A DNA stretch of 64,000 nt from an uncultured Methylococcaceae bacterium (GTDB taxonomy: Bacteria > Pseudomonadota > Gammaproteobacteria > Methylococcales > Methylomonadaceae), in assembly GCA_913056195.1 (NCBI GenBank), contig CAJXMF010000004.1, forward strand, positions 33,090 through 97,089, written 5' to 3'. The translations under genes and the position numbers were made by a program. The notes under the pieces were generated by a model. The model made no database searches and had not been told where the DNA came from. It was given only the letters and a program-made list of their open reading frames with translations. Within the stretch, counting starts at the first letter, position 1. Every line of letters starts with the position of its first letter. Positions 34,272 to 47,249 of this stretch are shown here, piece by piece.

Positions 34272-36711
34272 TGTTGACGAGTTTTTTCGGCACCACGATC
34301 ACCTTTCTGATGGTTTTGCCGTCGATATACGACTGAATTTTGGCATCAGCCAAAGCCATTTTTTCAATCGCTTCGCGGCTGGCGGAAACCGGCACCTGCA
34401 GTTTACTGCGTAACTTGCCATTGACCTGAATCACCATTTCCAGACTGTCTTGTTGCAATGCCGATGCATCCACTTCGGGCCAACGCGCCACGACAATATC
34501 ACCCGTGTGACCAAGCTGTTCCCACAAGACCTGGCAGACATGCGGTACCACAGGCGACAGCATCAGCACGATATTTTCCAGCACTTCCTGCCGAATCGCA
34601 CGGCCATTATCGGACGCATCATCGAATTTCGCCAATGCATTCAACAACTCCATATTGGCCGCAATAGCGGTATTAAAAATAAAACGCCGCCCCATATCAT
34701 CGCTCACTTTCTGCACCGTTTGATGCAGCTGCCGACGCATGGCTTTTTGTGCATCGTTCAACTGACCTTTATCCACCGACTCTGTCGGCAGACCTTGCGA
34801 GACATGCAGATAAACCTGACGCCACAAACGTTTCATAAACCGGAACGCGCCTTCAACGCCGGAGTCTGACCATTCCAGCGATTGCTCTGGCGGTGCGGCA
34901 AACATGATAAACAACCTGACTGTATCGGCACCATAGCGATCAATCAGCTCCTGCGGATCGACGGTATTGCCTTTGGATTTTGACATTTTGGCGCCATCTT
35001 TCAACACCATACCTTGCGTCAGCAAGTTTTTAAAGGGCTCATCAACCTTAACCAGCCCTTCATCCCGCAATAGCTTGGTATAAAAACGTGCATACAATAA
35101 ATGTAAAATCGCATGCTCGATACCGCCGATATAATGATCAACCGGCAGCCAGTAATTGACAGCGTCAGACAGCATGACCTCATCGCTCGCGCCAGCGTAG
35201 CGGGCAAAATACCAGGACGATTCCATGAAGGTATCAAAGGTATCAGTATCACGTCGCGCCGATTTACCACATTGAGGACAATCAACATGCGGAAATGTCG
35301 GATGCGCGGCTAAAGGTGATTGTGAGCCATCGAGCACGACATCACGCGGTAATTCAACGGGCAAATCCTGATCCGGCACGGCCACCGTGCCGCAATCATC
35401 ACAATAAATCACCGGCACCGGTGCGCCCCAGTAACGTTGCCGGGACACGCCCCAATCGCGGAGACGATAATTGGTTTTACGCTGCCCTTTGCCGGATTTT
35501 TCCAGATAATCGGCAATCGCTTCGGCGGCCTGCTCAGATGTCAATCCATCAAACAAGCCAGAGTTTTTTAAGATGCCTTTTTCAGTAAACGCCTGTTCTG
35601 CAATCGAATCATCACCGCCCTTGGCCGAAAAAATCACCTGTTTCAAGGGAATATTGTATTTTTTGGCAAATTCATAATCGCGCTGATCATGTGCAGGCAC
35701 CGACATGACTGCGCCCGTACCGTATGTCATCAACACAAAATTGGCAATCCACACGGCAACCGGCTCACCCGTAATCGGATGAATCGCTTTAAAACCGGAA
35801 TCAACACCTTTCTTTTCCATAGTTTCCAGCGCTGCTTCGGAGGTTTCCATGACCTTGCACTCATCCAGAAACGCCTGAATAGCCGGATTGTTTTCAGCCG
35901 CAGCCAAAGCCAGTTGGTGTTCTGCCGCCACGGCGACGTAGGTCACACCCATCACCGTATCGGGGCGCGTGGTATAAATGCGGATAGGCGCATCCACGCC
36001 TTCAACACTAAAGTCCATTTCTACCCCTTGCGATTTGCCAATCCAGTTCGCCTGCATGGTTTTAACCTGCTCCGGCCAACCATCAAGCTTATCAAGATCG
36101 GTCAGTAACTCATCGGCATAGGCGGTAATTTTAAGAAACCATTGCGAAATTTCCTTTTTGACAACCTGTGTATCGCAGCGCCAGCAGCACCCATCGATCA
36201 CCTGTTCATTGGCCAGCACCGTCTGATCGTGAGGACACCAGTTGACCGGCGAAGTTTTCTTATAAACCAGACCTTTTTCCAATAATCTGAGAAAAAACCA
36301 TTGCTCCCAACGATAATAAGCTGGATCGCAGGTCGCCAGTTCCCGATCCCAATCATAACCAAAGCCTAAGCGTTGTAACTGCGCGCGCATATAATCGATA
36401 TTGTGATACGTCCAGTCGGCCGGATGCACCTTGTTCTGCATGGCCGCATTTTCCGCCGGCAAACCAAAGGCATCCCATCCCATAGGTTGCATCACGTTTT
36501 TACCCAGCATGCGCTGAAAACGGCTGATCACATCGCCAATGGTGTAATTTCTGACATGGCCCATGTGCAATTTGCCGCTGGGGTAAGGAAACATCGACAG
36601 GCAATAATATTTTTCCTTGTCTGAATCTTCAGTCGCCTTAAAAACACCGGATTGCGCCCAATGTTGCTGAATTTTTTCTTCTATCGCTAAAGGTTTGTAA
36701 TTTTCGTCCAT
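34261..36711 (-). CDS. leuS: Leucyl-tRNA synthetase
   Basis: [21 protein letters not shown] (HMGH), [12 protein letters not shown]. Confidence 0.98.
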   Translation of the reverse strand: MDENYKPLAIEEKIQQHWAQSGVFKATEDSDKEKYYCLSMFPYPSGKLHMGHVRNYTIGDVISRFQRMLGKNVMQPMGWDAFGLPAENAAMQNKVHPADWTYHNIDYMRAQLQRLGFGYDWDRELATCDPAYYRWEQWFFLRLLEKGLVYKKTSPVNWCPHDQTVLANEQVIDGCCWRCDTQVVKKEISQWFLKITAYADELLTDLDKLDGWPEQVKTMQANWIGKSQGVEMDFSVEGVDAPIRIYTTRPDTVMGVTYVAVAAEHQLALAAAENNPAIQAFLDECKVMETSEAALETMEKKGVDSGFKAIHPITGEPVAVWIANFVLMTYGTGAVMSVPAHDQRDYEFAKKYNIPLKQVIFSAKGGDDSIAEQAFTEKGILKNSGLFDGLTSEQAAEAIADYLEKSGKGQRKTNYRLRDWGVSRQRYWGAPVPVIYCDDCGTVAVPDQDLPVELPRDVVLDGSQSPLAAHPTFPHVDCPQCGKSARRDTDTFDTFMESSWYFARYAGASDEVMLSDAVNYWLPVDHYIGGIEHAILHLLYARFYTKLLRDEGLVKVDEPFKNLLTQGMVLKDGAKMSKSKGNTVDPQELIDRYGADTVRLFIMFAAPPEQSLEWSDSGVEGAFRFMKRLWRQVYLHVSQGLPTESVDKGQLNDAQKAMRRQLHQTVQKVSDDMGRRFIFNTAIAANMELLNALAKFDDASDNGRAIRQEVLENIVLMLSPVVPHVCQVLWEQLGHTGDIVVARWPEVDASALQQDSLEMVIQVNGKLRSKLQVPVSASREAIEKMALADAKIQSYIDGKTIRKVIVVPKKLVNIVV

Positions 36712-36792
36712 CCTGCTCGTCATTTGCCGCTCAAAAGCGTTAGAATAACCCAGACAAGCCTAAATCCAAAGCGTCATTTTAAGGAGCCCGAC

Positions 36793-37281
36793 ATGACCGA
36801 AAACAAATTGATTGAAATTTATAACACCATTGTCAAACACTTGCATGAGGCATTAGACCACACCTCACACTCATTGCCCGAAGCGCTCGAGATCGCCAAA
36901 CAAAAAACCGCCGAATCAACCGGCGCCAGCCAGAAAGACCTCGACAAAACCGGCGATGCAGTCATGCGCGATATTGAACATGCGGCCCAACATGAACAGC
37001 CGGTGCAAGATGAAGATTCACTGACTGAATGGCTGAAGTTTGATATTGAATTACTGGAAAACTTCGCCTTTGATACCTTTATGGAACTGGCTGACAAAAC
37101 GCGCGTACAACTGGCGCAACTGGAATATGAAGCCAAACAACATCATCCTTATCAAAGCGGCGATGTCACAGGCCCTGGAACATTGTCCTGCAATCAATGT
37201 GGCAAGATGATCGCCTTCAAACACCCGAGCATCATTCCGGAATGCCCGAACTGCGGCGGCAAAACCTTCAGTCGTATTTGA
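36793..37281 (+). CDS. Zinc-ribbon protein (YbeL-like, DUF1451)
   Basis: MTENKLIEIYNTIVKHLHEAL...GPGTLSCNQCGKMIAFKHPSIIPECPNCGGKTFSR; SD AAGGAG at 36781; divergent from leuS. Confidence 0.9.
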   Translation: MTENKLIEIYNTIVKHLHEALDHTSHSLPEALEIAKQKTAESTGASQKDLDKTGDAVMRDIEHAAQHEQPVQDEDSLTEWLKFDIELLENFAFDTFMELADKTRVQLAQLEYEAKQHHPYQSGDVTGPGTLSCNQCGKMIAFKHPSIIPECPNCGGKTFSRI

Positions 37282-37364
37282 TATTAAAGGTCTAAAGTCT
37301 GATAATGCCCATATATCAATCAATGCTCAATCAATTTTCAACCAATTGCTTTTAGAGGAATAAC

Positions 37365-38138
37365 ATGCGCAGGGTCATCTTCAATCAAAAAGGCGGCGTC
37401 GGAAAATCCACCATCACCTGTAATCTGGCCGCCATCGCCGCTGTTGAAGGCAAAAAAACACTGGTGATTGATCTGGATGTTCAATGTAACTCAACCCAAT
37501 ATCTGTTAGGCAGTCACGTGGAAGATGCCGACCAAACCATCGCTCACTTTTTCAAAGACTGCTTAGGCATCTCCCTGTTTGGTGGCGACAAGGCCGGACT
37601 TGACAACCTGATTCATGAATCGCCATTCCCCAATTTATATATCCTGCCTGCACACCCTGATCTGGAAGCCTTGCAAAGCCGACTGGATTCGCGCTATAAA
37701 ATTTTCAAACTGAAAGAAGCATTGGAACAACTCGAAGGCTTTGACCAGGTCTATATCGACACCCCGCCTATCTTGAATTTTTACAGCCAATCCGCCTTGA
37801 TCGCGGCCGAAAAATGCCTGATTCCGTTTGACTGCGACACCTTTGCCCGTGACGCGCTTTACACCATGCTGAATGCAGTCGCCGAAGTCAAAGCCGACCA
37901 CAACCCCGATTTACAGATAGAAGGCATTGTCGTCAACCAATTCCAGAAACAAGCCAATTTGCCGCGGCAATTAGTGGAAGAACTCATCGAGGCCGGTCAT
38001 CCCGTATTGGACAGCAAGATTTCGCCCTCGGTTAAAATCCGTGAATCCCATAGCCAGTCATCCCCGTTAGTTCATTTTGCACCCAACCATAAACTAACCG
38101 ACGAATTTAAAGCGTTGTACGCCGAAATCCACCGTTAA
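37365..38138 (+). CDS. ParA-family ATPase
   Basis: MRRVIFNQKGGVGKSTITCNLAAIAAVEGKKTLVIDLDVQCNSTQYLLG deviant Walker A. Confidence 0.93.
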   Translation: MRRVIFNQKGGVGKSTITCNLAAIAAVEGKKTLVIDLDVQCNSTQYLLGSHVEDADQTIAHFFKDCLGISLFGGDKAGLDNLIHESPFPNLYILPAHPDLEALQSRLDSRYKIFKLKEALEQLEGFDQVYIDTPPILNFYSQSALIAAEKCLIPFDCDTFARDALYTMLNAVAEVKADHNPDLQIEGIVVNQFQKQANLPRQLVEELIEAGHPVLDSKISPSVKIRESHSQSSPLVHFAPNHKLTDEFKALYAEIHR

Positions 38139-38162
38139 AACAAAGCGTCCGCCAAACATAAA

Positions 38163-38191
38163 CGTTGATTGCCCTTTTCGGGTTATCAACG
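38163..38191. terminator. Hairpin downstream of parA-like gene
   Basis: CGTTGATtgCCC-ttttc-GGGttATCAACG; no clear T-run. Confidence 0.4.
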
Positions 38192-38230
38192 CTTGGCCTG
38201 CTGCCTTACAAAGCCCAAAAAATCACCATT

Positions 38231-38258
38231 CAATCGCGGCTAAAGACCACTCCTACAA
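38231..38258 (-). repeat. REP-like extragenic palindromic sequence
   Basis: Minus strand TGTAGGAGTGGTCTTTAGCCGCGATTG, similar to the TGTAGGAGCGG(N)TTTAGCCGCGA REP type of gammaproteobacteria. Confidence 0.7.
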
Positions 38259-38341
38259 TCCAAGCAGCCTCCATTAATTGCACCCCATACAGCTATATGC
38301 TACATTTTGGAAGCTGTATTATGGTTTTAATGGGTGGCCGC

Positions 38342-39430
38342 ATGAATAATGAATATGATGAATATGATGCTATAAAACAAGATGTTTATCAGTTGACACG
38401 TCAGGTAAGAGAATATGAGGCGCAGTTGGATGAAGTAAAGCGGCGCAGTGATATTCAGGAGGCCTTGATCGAGATGCTCAACATATCCTTGCTGCCGCTT
38501 CAGCTCAATGAGCAAATGCAACGCATTTTATTGCTGGTGCTGAATATTCCCTGGCTTGCACTGGAAAAAAAAGGCTGCGTATTTCTCGCCGATGATACGG
38601 GGCACGGTCTCATTATGGTCGCCGATCATAATTTGAATGCGTCTTTATTGTCGCTTTGCAGTCATATCCAGTTTGGACAGTGCCTGTGCGGTAAAGCCGC
38701 CGAAACACAACAGCTGATATTTCGGGATTGTGTTGATCATGATCACGATATTCGGCCGGAAGGCATGAAGCCACACGGCCATTACAATATGCCGATCATC
38801 TTGAACAACAAGGTCTTGGGCATACTCAATCTTTATGTCAAGCATGGCCATAAATCATCAACGCTGGAGAAAAACTTTCTGGAGGCCACCGCAGCCGCCA
38901 TGGCTAATATTATTGAGCGTAAAAAAACCGAGGAACAATTGCATGCGCTCTCTCATAAGGATGAATTAACCGGCATTGCCAACCGCCGGCAGTTCATGCA
39001 ACGCTTAAATGAAGAAATAAACCAGACAGACACTACGTTTGCCTTGTTATTCATTGATCTTGATCATTTCAAGCGGGTCAATGACAACTACGGCCACGAC
39101 TATGGCGACCTGATTCTGATTCATGTCGCGCGCCGCGCCCAGGAATGCTTGCAGGAGGCCGATTTGTTCGCGCGATTGGGTGGTGATGAATTTGTGACCC
39201 TGTTAAAAGACTTTTCTTCGCCTGAACAGGTTTTTGATATTGCCAAGACGATGATTCAACACCTGTCGAAACCCTACCACATTAAAGGAAAAATATTATC
39301 GATTGGTGCCAGTATTGGTATCAGCTTGTATCCACAGCATGGTACAGCAATAGAAGATTTGCTTAAAAAAGCCGATGATGCCCTCTATAAGGCAAAAGAA
39401 AATCGCGGTGAAGTTGTTATCCATACCTGA
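38342..39430 (+). CDS. GAF-GGDEF diguanylate cyclase
   Basis: LFARLGGDEFVTLLKDF intact GGDEF; GAF-like N-terminus; start at MNNEYDEYD. Confidence 0.9.
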   Translation: MNNEYDEYDAIKQDVYQLTRQVREYEAQLDEVKRRSDIQEALIEMLNISLLPLQLNEQMQRILLLVLNIPWLALEKKGCVFLADDTGHGLIMVADHNLNASLLSLCSHIQFGQCLCGKAAETQQLIFRDCVDHDHDIRPEGMKPHGHYNMPIILNNKVLGILNLYVKHGHKSSTLEKNFLEATAAAMANIIERKKTEEQLHALSHKDELTGIANRRQFMQRLNEEINQTDTTFALLFIDLDHFKRVNDNYGHDYGDLILIHVARRAQECLQEADLFARLGGDEFVTLLKDFSSPEQVFDIAKTMIQHLSKPYHIKGKILSIGASIGISLYPQHGTAIEDLLKKADDALYKAKENRGEVVIHT

Positions 39431-39464
39431 GAAACAAAAATCGCGACATGAGGTTTCAAGCGCC

Positions 39465-40976
39465 TTACGCTTTAGCCCGCCTTAATCTCGGTATGCCGAT
39501 AACAACGCCTAATATTAAGGCCAGTGCCACCATAATCTTCTCATTCCCAATACCGGCAAAAGGTGTCATGCCTGTACGCGGCGTAAAGTCTTGCGTCAAT
39601 ACCGCTTCTTTAAAGGCAGGCAATTGTGCAATAATTTTTCCATTGGGCGCGACAATGCCGGTTATGCCGGTATTGGTAACGCGCAATAAATAACGCCCTG
39701 TTTCCAGCGCTCTGGCACGGGCAATTTGCATATGTTGCTGAGCTTCTATGGAATGACCGAACCAGGCATCGTTGGTGATATTGACCAAAAAGGTCGCCGC
39801 CGGCAAGGTGGGTAAAAATACCGCGGCAAAAGCGTCTTCATAACAAATTGAACTGGCGAAAGGATATCCTTTAACCTGGATGAGCGGCTGCCGTCGTCCA
39901 CCCGATGCAAATTGCCCTAAATGCAGGCCTAATGCATCCAGAATCCAGCCTGAAAGGGGTTGTAAGGGCAAATATTCACCAAACGGCAGTAAATGATTTT
40001 TGTTATAGGCCCCGCTATTCTCGCCCAAAACAATCAGTTTATTGTAGTTTTGTCCTGTTTTCGGATTGCGGTCGGGCACACCGGCGACAAGGGTAAGCTG
40101 ATTCTGTTTGGCCCATTCCGCCAAAGGCCGTAAATAAAAGTCTTCGACCTGGGATTGATAAGCCGGAATGGCTGTTTCCGGCCAAATAATCAAATCTGAT
40201 TCGGCATGCTGTTGTGTCAGTTCTCGATAGCGGCGCAGCGTTTTGACTCGAACATCGGATTGCCACTTTTTATCCTGCGGAATATTGCCTTGAATCAAAC
40301 TGACCGTCAGAGGCCTTGCCGCCTCATGCGTCCAGTCAAATTGACGTAATACGACCCCGCTGATCCAGATAAACAATAAAAAACCCAACAGCAGGCTCTG
40401 TTTACGCATATCGCTGATAATTTCAACCAACAATCCGGCTGACAACAGCAACAAGCCGCCGACGCCATAACTGCCAAAAACCGGTACGAAACCGGCTAAA
40501 GGCCCGTCTAGTTGGCTATAGCCCACTTGCAGCCAGGGAAAGCCATTCAACAACCACTCGCCACGGAAATATTCAATTATAATCCATACGATGGCGAAAA
40601 TGAGGCTAACCAAAACCGGCAGCGCTATTTTTTGTGTCAAATGATTAAACAGCCAGGCTGTCAAAGCTGGAAACAAGGCCCAGAAGCAGACGAACGCCCC
40701 GGTTAACAGCAGCGCTCCAAAGACAGTGCTGCCGCCATAATCATGAATACTGACATAAACCCAGGAAACACCGCTGCCAAACAAGCCCAGACCAAACAGA
40801 TAACCGCGCCGGAAAGCCCGGCCAGGCGTGACATCTTTCCAACTAAAATAAGCAAAGCCTGTAACGACCAGCGCCAGGTAACCCAGTTCAAACGGCGCAA
40901 ACGCCAGGGTTAACAGACAGCCTGCAAGCAATGAAAGAATATGCCACGGCCATTCTGATGTTAATGTCATGCGCAT
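39465..40976 (-). CDS. lnt: Apolipoprotein N-acyltransferase
   Basis: LIWPETAIPAYQ, FPFGEYLPL, SICYEDAFA, NITNDAWFG. Confidence 0.96.
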   Translation of the reverse strand: MRMTLTSEWPWHILSLLAGCLLTLAFAPFELGYLALVVTGFAYFSWKDVTPGRAFRRGYLFGLGLFGSGVSWVYVSIHDYGGSTVFGALLLTGAFVCFWALFPALTAWLFNHLTQKIALPVLVSLIFAIVWIIIEYFRGEWLLNGFPWLQVGYSQLDGPLAGFVPVFGSYGVGGLLLLSAGLLVEIISDMRKQSLLLGFLLFIWISGVVLRQFDWTHEAARPLTVSLIQGNIPQDKKWQSDVRVKTLRRYRELTQQHAESDLIIWPETAIPAYQSQVEDFYLRPLAEWAKQNQLTLVAGVPDRNPKTGQNYNKLIVLGENSGAYNKNHLLPFGEYLPLQPLSGWILDALGLHLGQFASGGRRQPLIQVKGYPFASSICYEDAFAAVFLPTLPAATFLVNITNDAWFGHSIEAQQHMQIARARALETGRYLLRVTNTGITGIVAPNGKIIAQLPAFKEAVLTQDFTPRTGMTPFAGIGNEKIMVALALILGVVIGIPRLRRAKA

Positions 40977-41003
40977 GGATTATCCGTTATACAAAGCCGG
41001 ATT

Positions 41004-41157
41004 GTAACTACTCAGCGTAAATTCTTCTGTGGGCATAGGCTGTTGATTTATCAGGCTTCTGCAACAGGACGTTGCAGCAGAGTTTACAGGGACGTATTTA
41101 CGCGTCCTTATAAATCAATAGCCTATGCCTTCAGCTCCAAACACGCTGAGTAGTTAC
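41004..41157. mobile_element. MITE-like element, 154 bp, 15-bp perfect TIRs, 8-bp target duplication
   Basis: GTAACTACTCAGCGT...ACGCTGAGTAGTTAC; flanked by GCCGGATT at 40996-41003 and 41158-41165; inner arms GGCATAGGCTgTTGATTTAT (41032-41051) / ATAAATCAATAGCCTATGCC (41110-41129). Confidence 0.9.
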
Positions 41158-41163
41158 GCCGGA

Positions 41164-42796
<1,633 letters not shown>

Positions 42797-42936
42797 TTAA
42801 ATCCGTGATTTCATGACGACACAAGTTATTAAAAAATACGCTTCTCCGGGATTATACCTTAACCCGGATAGTACACCAGAATCCGGGATACAGTTGTACG
42901 GCATCACGGCATCGAAAAGCGCTCGGTCATGACCTG

Positions 42937-43743
42937 TCAAAATTTTCGTGAATTACGAATCGTTTCGTAGGCTTTGCGAATTTTCTGGGTTTTCTGTTTG
43001 GCTAATGTCATCATTTCTTCCGGCAAGCCTTTGGCGACCAATTTGTCTGGATGGTGTTGACTCATCAACTTGCGATAAGCGCGTTTAACTTGCGCATCAC
43101 TGGCCTCCGCTTTCAGCCCGAGGACGGCATAGGCATCTGCCAATGCCGCCTCGGCACCGCGGCCAAAAGGTTGCCGCTGATGCTGCTGATAAAAGCGCTG
43201 TTGCGCCTGAAACTGCATTTTCAAGGCTTCATATTCAAAGCGGGAAATATTTAAATAATCACAAATCTTATGTAACACGGCATCTTCGGCCTGATTGATC
43301 TGGCCATCGGCAAACGCCGCCTGAATCTGGATTTCGATAAACATGTTCAATAAATTTCCCCGTCTGCGACACTCCCGGGAAAACTGTTCCAACACCTCAT
43401 GAATCGGAAAATCGGCTTGTTTCCCCTGCCGAAACAGGTCAATCGCCATTTTGCGCATTTTGGTATCCAATCGCATTTGCGCCATAACGGCTTCAGCCAG
43501 TTTGATTTCAGAGGGCGTCACCCGACCATCGGCTTTGGCAATATGTCCCATCACCGAAAATGTGGCGGTAAAAAACGCCATTTGTACCCGTTGCTGACCT
43601 GAAAAACCAAACACATCGCCAAAGTCAGGACTGTCCAGCCCTGCATCGAAATGATGCCCGACAGCCGCCCCTAAAATTGCGCCTAAAGGGCCGCCCAGCA
43701 TAAATCCGAACGTGCCCCCTAATGCTTTTCCCAGCCAACCCAT
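42937..43743 (-). CDS. TerB-DnaJ domain protein (DjlA-like)
   Basis: Gly-rich N-terminus MGWLGKALGGTFGFMLGGPLGAILGA; TerB-like middle; C-terminal DnaJ AYAVLGLKAEASDAQVKRAYRKLMSQHHPDKL. Confidence 0.9.
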   Translation of the reverse strand: MGWLGKALGGTFGFMLGGPLGAILGAAVGHHFDAGLDSPDFGDVFGFSGQQRVQMAFFTATFSVMGHIAKADGRVTPSEIKLAEAVMAQMRLDTKMRKMAIDLFRQGKQADFPIHEVLEQFSRECRRRGNLLNMFIEIQIQAAFADGQINQAEDAVLHKICDYLNISRFEYEALKMQFQAQQRFYQQHQRQPFGRGAEAALADAYAVLGLKAEASDAQVKRAYRKLMSQHHPDKLVAKGLPEEMMTLAKQKTQKIRKAYETIRNSRKF

Positions 43744-43868
43744 TATGTAGCCTCTTTGATAGCGTGTTGATTCATGTCTTGCCTCGCTTGCCGCCTTAAG
43801 AAGTTCATCCTATCCATAAAACTTTAATGTTAAAATGTTCGATTATTTTAGCCAATAGTAACAGACTC

Positions 43869-44777
43869 ATGAGCGCACCCGATTCACTTTATCAATCCGA
43901 CCTTCCGGCGTTAGAACTCCTCGCCCGTGGCAAAGTACGCGATATTTATGCCATTGATGCCCAACACCTGCTGATTGTTACTACCGACCGCATGTCAGCA
44001 TTCGATGTCATTTTACCGGATCCCATTCCTGGTAAAGGCCGCGTCCTGACCGAGGTATCCAATTTCTGGTTCAACAAGACCCGGCCTATTATTCTCAATC
44101 ATCTGACGGATGATTTAAGCCTTGAACAGGTCATCCCCGACCCCGACCAACGTCAGCAGGTTGAAGGGCGTGCGATTATTGTGAAAAAACTCAAACCTCT
44201 GCCGGTAGAAGCCATCGTTCGCGGCTATTTGATTGGTTCTGGCTGGAAAGATTATCAAAAAACCGGCTCGGTGTGTGGCATCCCGTTACCGGAAGGTCTG
44301 CAACTGGCGCAACAACTGCCTGAAGCGATTTACACCCCATCAACCAAGGCCGAAATCGGCGACCATGATGTCAATATTTCATTTGCCGACACGATTCCAT
44401 TATTAGGCCAGGAAATGGCCGAAAAAGTCCGCAATATCAGTATTCAGATTTATACGCTCGCCGCTGATTACGCCCGTCAACGTGGCATTATTATCGCCGA
44501 TACCAAATTTGAATTTGGCGTGGATGAAAACGGCCAGCTGTATCTGATCGATGAAGCATTGACCCCCGATTCATCACGTTTCTGGCCCGCCGATCAATAC
44601 CGTGTCGGCATCAGCCCGCCAAGCTTTGACAAGCAATATCTGCGTGATTATCTGGAATCTCTGGACTGGGACAAAACCCCGCCAGGCCCTCACCTGCCTG
44701 AAGCCGTTCAGCGCCAATGCGCGGCAAAGTATCAGGAGGCCAAACAGATTTTGCTGGCCCCGCCTTCCCAGAAATAA
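43869..44777 (+). CDS. purC: SAICAR synthase
   Basis: [41 protein letters not shown]. Confidence 0.97.
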   Translation: MSAPDSLYQSDLPALELLARGKVRDIYAIDAQHLLIVTTDRMSAFDVILPDPIPGKGRVLTEVSNFWFNKTRPIILNHLTDDLSLEQVIPDPDQRQQVEGRAIIVKKLKPLPVEAIVRGYLIGSGWKDYQKTGSVCGIPLPEGLQLAQQLPEAIYTPSTKAEIGDHDVNISFADTIPLLGQEMAEKVRNISIQIYTLAADYARQRGIIIADTKFEFGVDENGQLYLIDEALTPDSSRFWPADQYRVGISPPSFDKQYLRDYLESLDWDKTPPGPHLPEAVQRQCAAKYQEAKQILLAPPSQK

Positions 44778-44833
44778 GTCACCGCTATATCCAGGTTAAG
44801 ATTTTGGCAAAGCTGGGCTGGGTCAGTCAGCCA

Positions 44834-45508
44834 TTATAATAAGCCTTGTTCGGCAAAAGAACAGGGCCTGCCATCCCCAATAATAAAATGGTCCAGCACC
44901 CGGATATCAAACAAGGCCAGTGCCTGTTTCAGTCTCTCGGTAATCTGTCTGTCGGCCGTACTCGGCTCAGTCAACCCCGAAGGATGGTTATGGGCAAAAA
45001 TAACCGCCGCCGCATTATGGGCCAGCGCCTGTTTGACCACTTCACGCGGATAAACCGCCGCACTATCGATGGTGCCTCTGAATAGCTCTTCAAAGCGCAA
45101 GACCCGGTGGCGATTATCCAAAAACAAGCAACAAAACACCTCATAACTGTAGCCGCGCAATTGACTGGCCAAAAACTGCCGTGTTTCCTGCGGACTGGTC
45201 AACACATCGCCTTGCACCAAAGTCTCTTCAAAATGCCGTTTGGCCATTTGTAAAACGGCTTGTAATTGCGCATATTTGGCCGCACCTAAGCCATTGGCCT
45301 GACAAAAGCGTTGCCGGTCCGCACTTAACAACGCTTTTAAGGAGCCGAAATCATCCAGCAATTCCCGCGCCAGATCGACTGCCGATTTTCCTTTTACTCC
45401 GGTACGTAAAAAAATAGCCAATAATTCCGCATCGCTCAATGCCCCTGCGCCTTTTTGTAATAATTTTTCCCGCGGTCGCTCATCGACCGGCCAATCCCTG
45501 ATCGCCAT
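44834..45508 (-). CDS. radC: RadC-family (JAB/MPN) protein
   Basis: [58 protein letters not shown]. Confidence 0.95.
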   Translation of the reverse strand: MAIRDWPVDERPREKLLQKGAGALSDAELLAIFLRTGVKGKSAVDLARELLDDFGSLKALLSADRQRFCQANGLGAAKYAQLQAVLQMAKRHFEETLVQGDVLTSPQETRQFLASQLRGYSYEVFCCLFLDNRHRVLRFEELFRGTIDSAAVYPREVVKQALAHNAAAVIFAHNHPSGLTEPSTADRQITERLKQALALFDIRVLDHFIIGDGRPCSFAEQGLL

Positions 45509-45569
45509 GTTATTCCTGCTCTCTATATTCTGATAAACTAACCAAAATATAGTCGGAAACTGCCTATCT

Positions 45570-46769
45570 GTGAAATCCAATAACACCTCACCTCAAAACA
45601 TTCTGCTGGGCGTATCGGGCGGCATCGCCTGCTATAAAAGCTGTGCCTTGATCCGTTTGCTAAAACAGCATCATATCGATGTCCGCGTGGTACTGACTGA
45701 AGCGGCCAGCCATTTTGTAACACCCTTAACATTTCAAGCGCTGACTGGACATCCCGTTCATCAACATCTTCTTGATGCGGATGAAGAAAACGCCATGGGC
45801 CATATTCGTTTGGCAAAATGGGCCGACCAGCTGCTGATTGCACCGGCAACGAGCAATATTATCGCCAAATTCAGTCATGGCATTGCCGATGATTTACTGA
45901 GCACCCTGTATCTGGCCGCCGATTGTCCGATAAGCATCGCCCCGGCGATGAATCAAGCCATGTGGAAAAAGCCCGTCTGTCAGGAGAATATCCAGCGCCT
46001 GCGCCAACAGGGTGTCACTATTATCGGGCCGGAAAATGGCCAACAGGCTTGTGGAGATACAGGACCGGGTCGAATGGCGGAACCTGAACAGATCTGCCAG
46101 CAACTCCTGTCACCGGCAAATCGCTATCTTAACGGTAAAAAAATCCTTATCAGCGCCGGGCCAACCCGCGAAGCCATAGACCCGGTTCGCTATATCAGCA
46201 ATCGCAGTTCTGGAAAAATGGGCTATGCTTTAGCACAAGCCGCCGAAAAAGCGGGCGCAGAGGTCACGCTGGTAAGTGGCCCAACACATTTAGCGCCCCC
46301 TGAACAGGTACGGCTGATTGCGGTGGAATCGGCAGAACAAATGGCCAACGCGATTATTCCCATAGCCAGCCAGTTTGATGTGTATATTGGTGCGGCCGCC
46401 GTTGCTGATTATCGGCCTGTTCTCGTCGAAGACAGAAAAATCAAAAAACAGGGTATAAACACATCGATTGAACTGACACAAAATCCGGATATTATCGCCG
46501 CCGTTGCCAAACTGACACCACGGCCGTTTGTCGTAGGGTTTGCGGCCGAAACGCATGATCTGGAAAACTATGCCAGAAATAAATTACGCGATAAAAACCT
46601 GGACGTGATTGCCGCCAATATCGTCGGTCAATCACGTGGCGGTTTCGATAGCAATGAAAATGCATTGCGTGTTTTCTGGACAGACGGACAACAAACTTTT
46701 GCCATGACGGATAAATGCCACTTGGCAGATCAATTACTGCAACTGATTGCAACGAAACTCAATGAATAA
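45570..46769 (+). CDS. coaBC: CoaBC phosphopantothenoylcysteine decarboxylase/ligase
   Basis: [75 protein letters not shown]. Confidence 0.96.
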   Translation: MKSNNTSPQNILLGVSGGIACYKSCALIRLLKQHHIDVRVVLTEAASHFVTPLTFQALTGHPVHQHLLDADEENAMGHIRLAKWADQLLIAPATSNIIAKFSHGIADDLLSTLYLAADCPISIAPAMNQAMWKKPVCQENIQRLRQQGVTIIGPENGQQACGDTGPGRMAEPEQICQQLLSPANRYLNGKKILISAGPTREAIDPVRYISNRSSGKMGYALAQAAEKAGAEVTLVSGPTHLAPPEQVRLIAVESAEQMANAIIPIASQFDVYIGAAAVADYRPVLVEDRKIKKQGINTSIELTQNPDIIAAVAKLTPRPFVVGFAAETHDLENYARNKLRDKNLDVIAANIVGQSRGGFDSNENALRVFWTDGQQTFAMTDKCHLADQLLQLIATKLNE

Positions 46770-47217
46770 AATACAATTAAAACTGCTGGATTCACGCCTG
46801 GGTGAAGACATTCCATTACCGGCTTACGCCACACCCGGCTCTGCCGGTCTGGATTTACGGGCTTGCCTGGAGCAGGATACGACCATCAACCCGGGTGAAA
46901 CCATTCTGGTTCCCACCGGGCTTGCCATCCATATCGAAGACCCCAAACTTGCCGCCGTTTTGCTGCCACGTTCAGGCCTCGGCCACAAACAGGGCATCGT
47001 CCTGGGCAATCTGGTCGGCCTGATCGATTCCGATTATCAGGGGCCGGTCTATATTTCCTGTTGGAATCGCGGTCAACAAGCCTTTACGATTCACATTGGT
47101 GAACGTCTGGCGCAAATGGTGTTTATTCCCGTTGTTCAGGTGGAATTTGAAACGGTCTCGACATTTAACCTAAGTGACCGGGGTGAGGGGGGGTTCGGTC
47201 ATACTGGCCGCAACTAA
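46762..47217 (+). CDS. dut: dUTPase
   Basis: [49 protein letters not shown]. Confidence 0.97.
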   Translation: MNKIQLKLLDSRLGEDIPLPAYATPGSAGLDLRACLEQDTTINPGETILVPTGLAIHIEDPKLAAVLLPRSGLGHKQGIVLGNLVGLIDSDYQGPVYISCWNRGQQAFTIHIGERLAQMVFIPVVQVEFETVSTFNLSDRGEGGFGHTGRN

Positions 47218-47249
47218 CAATGGCAATTAACAACGAAAGGGAGTAAACA

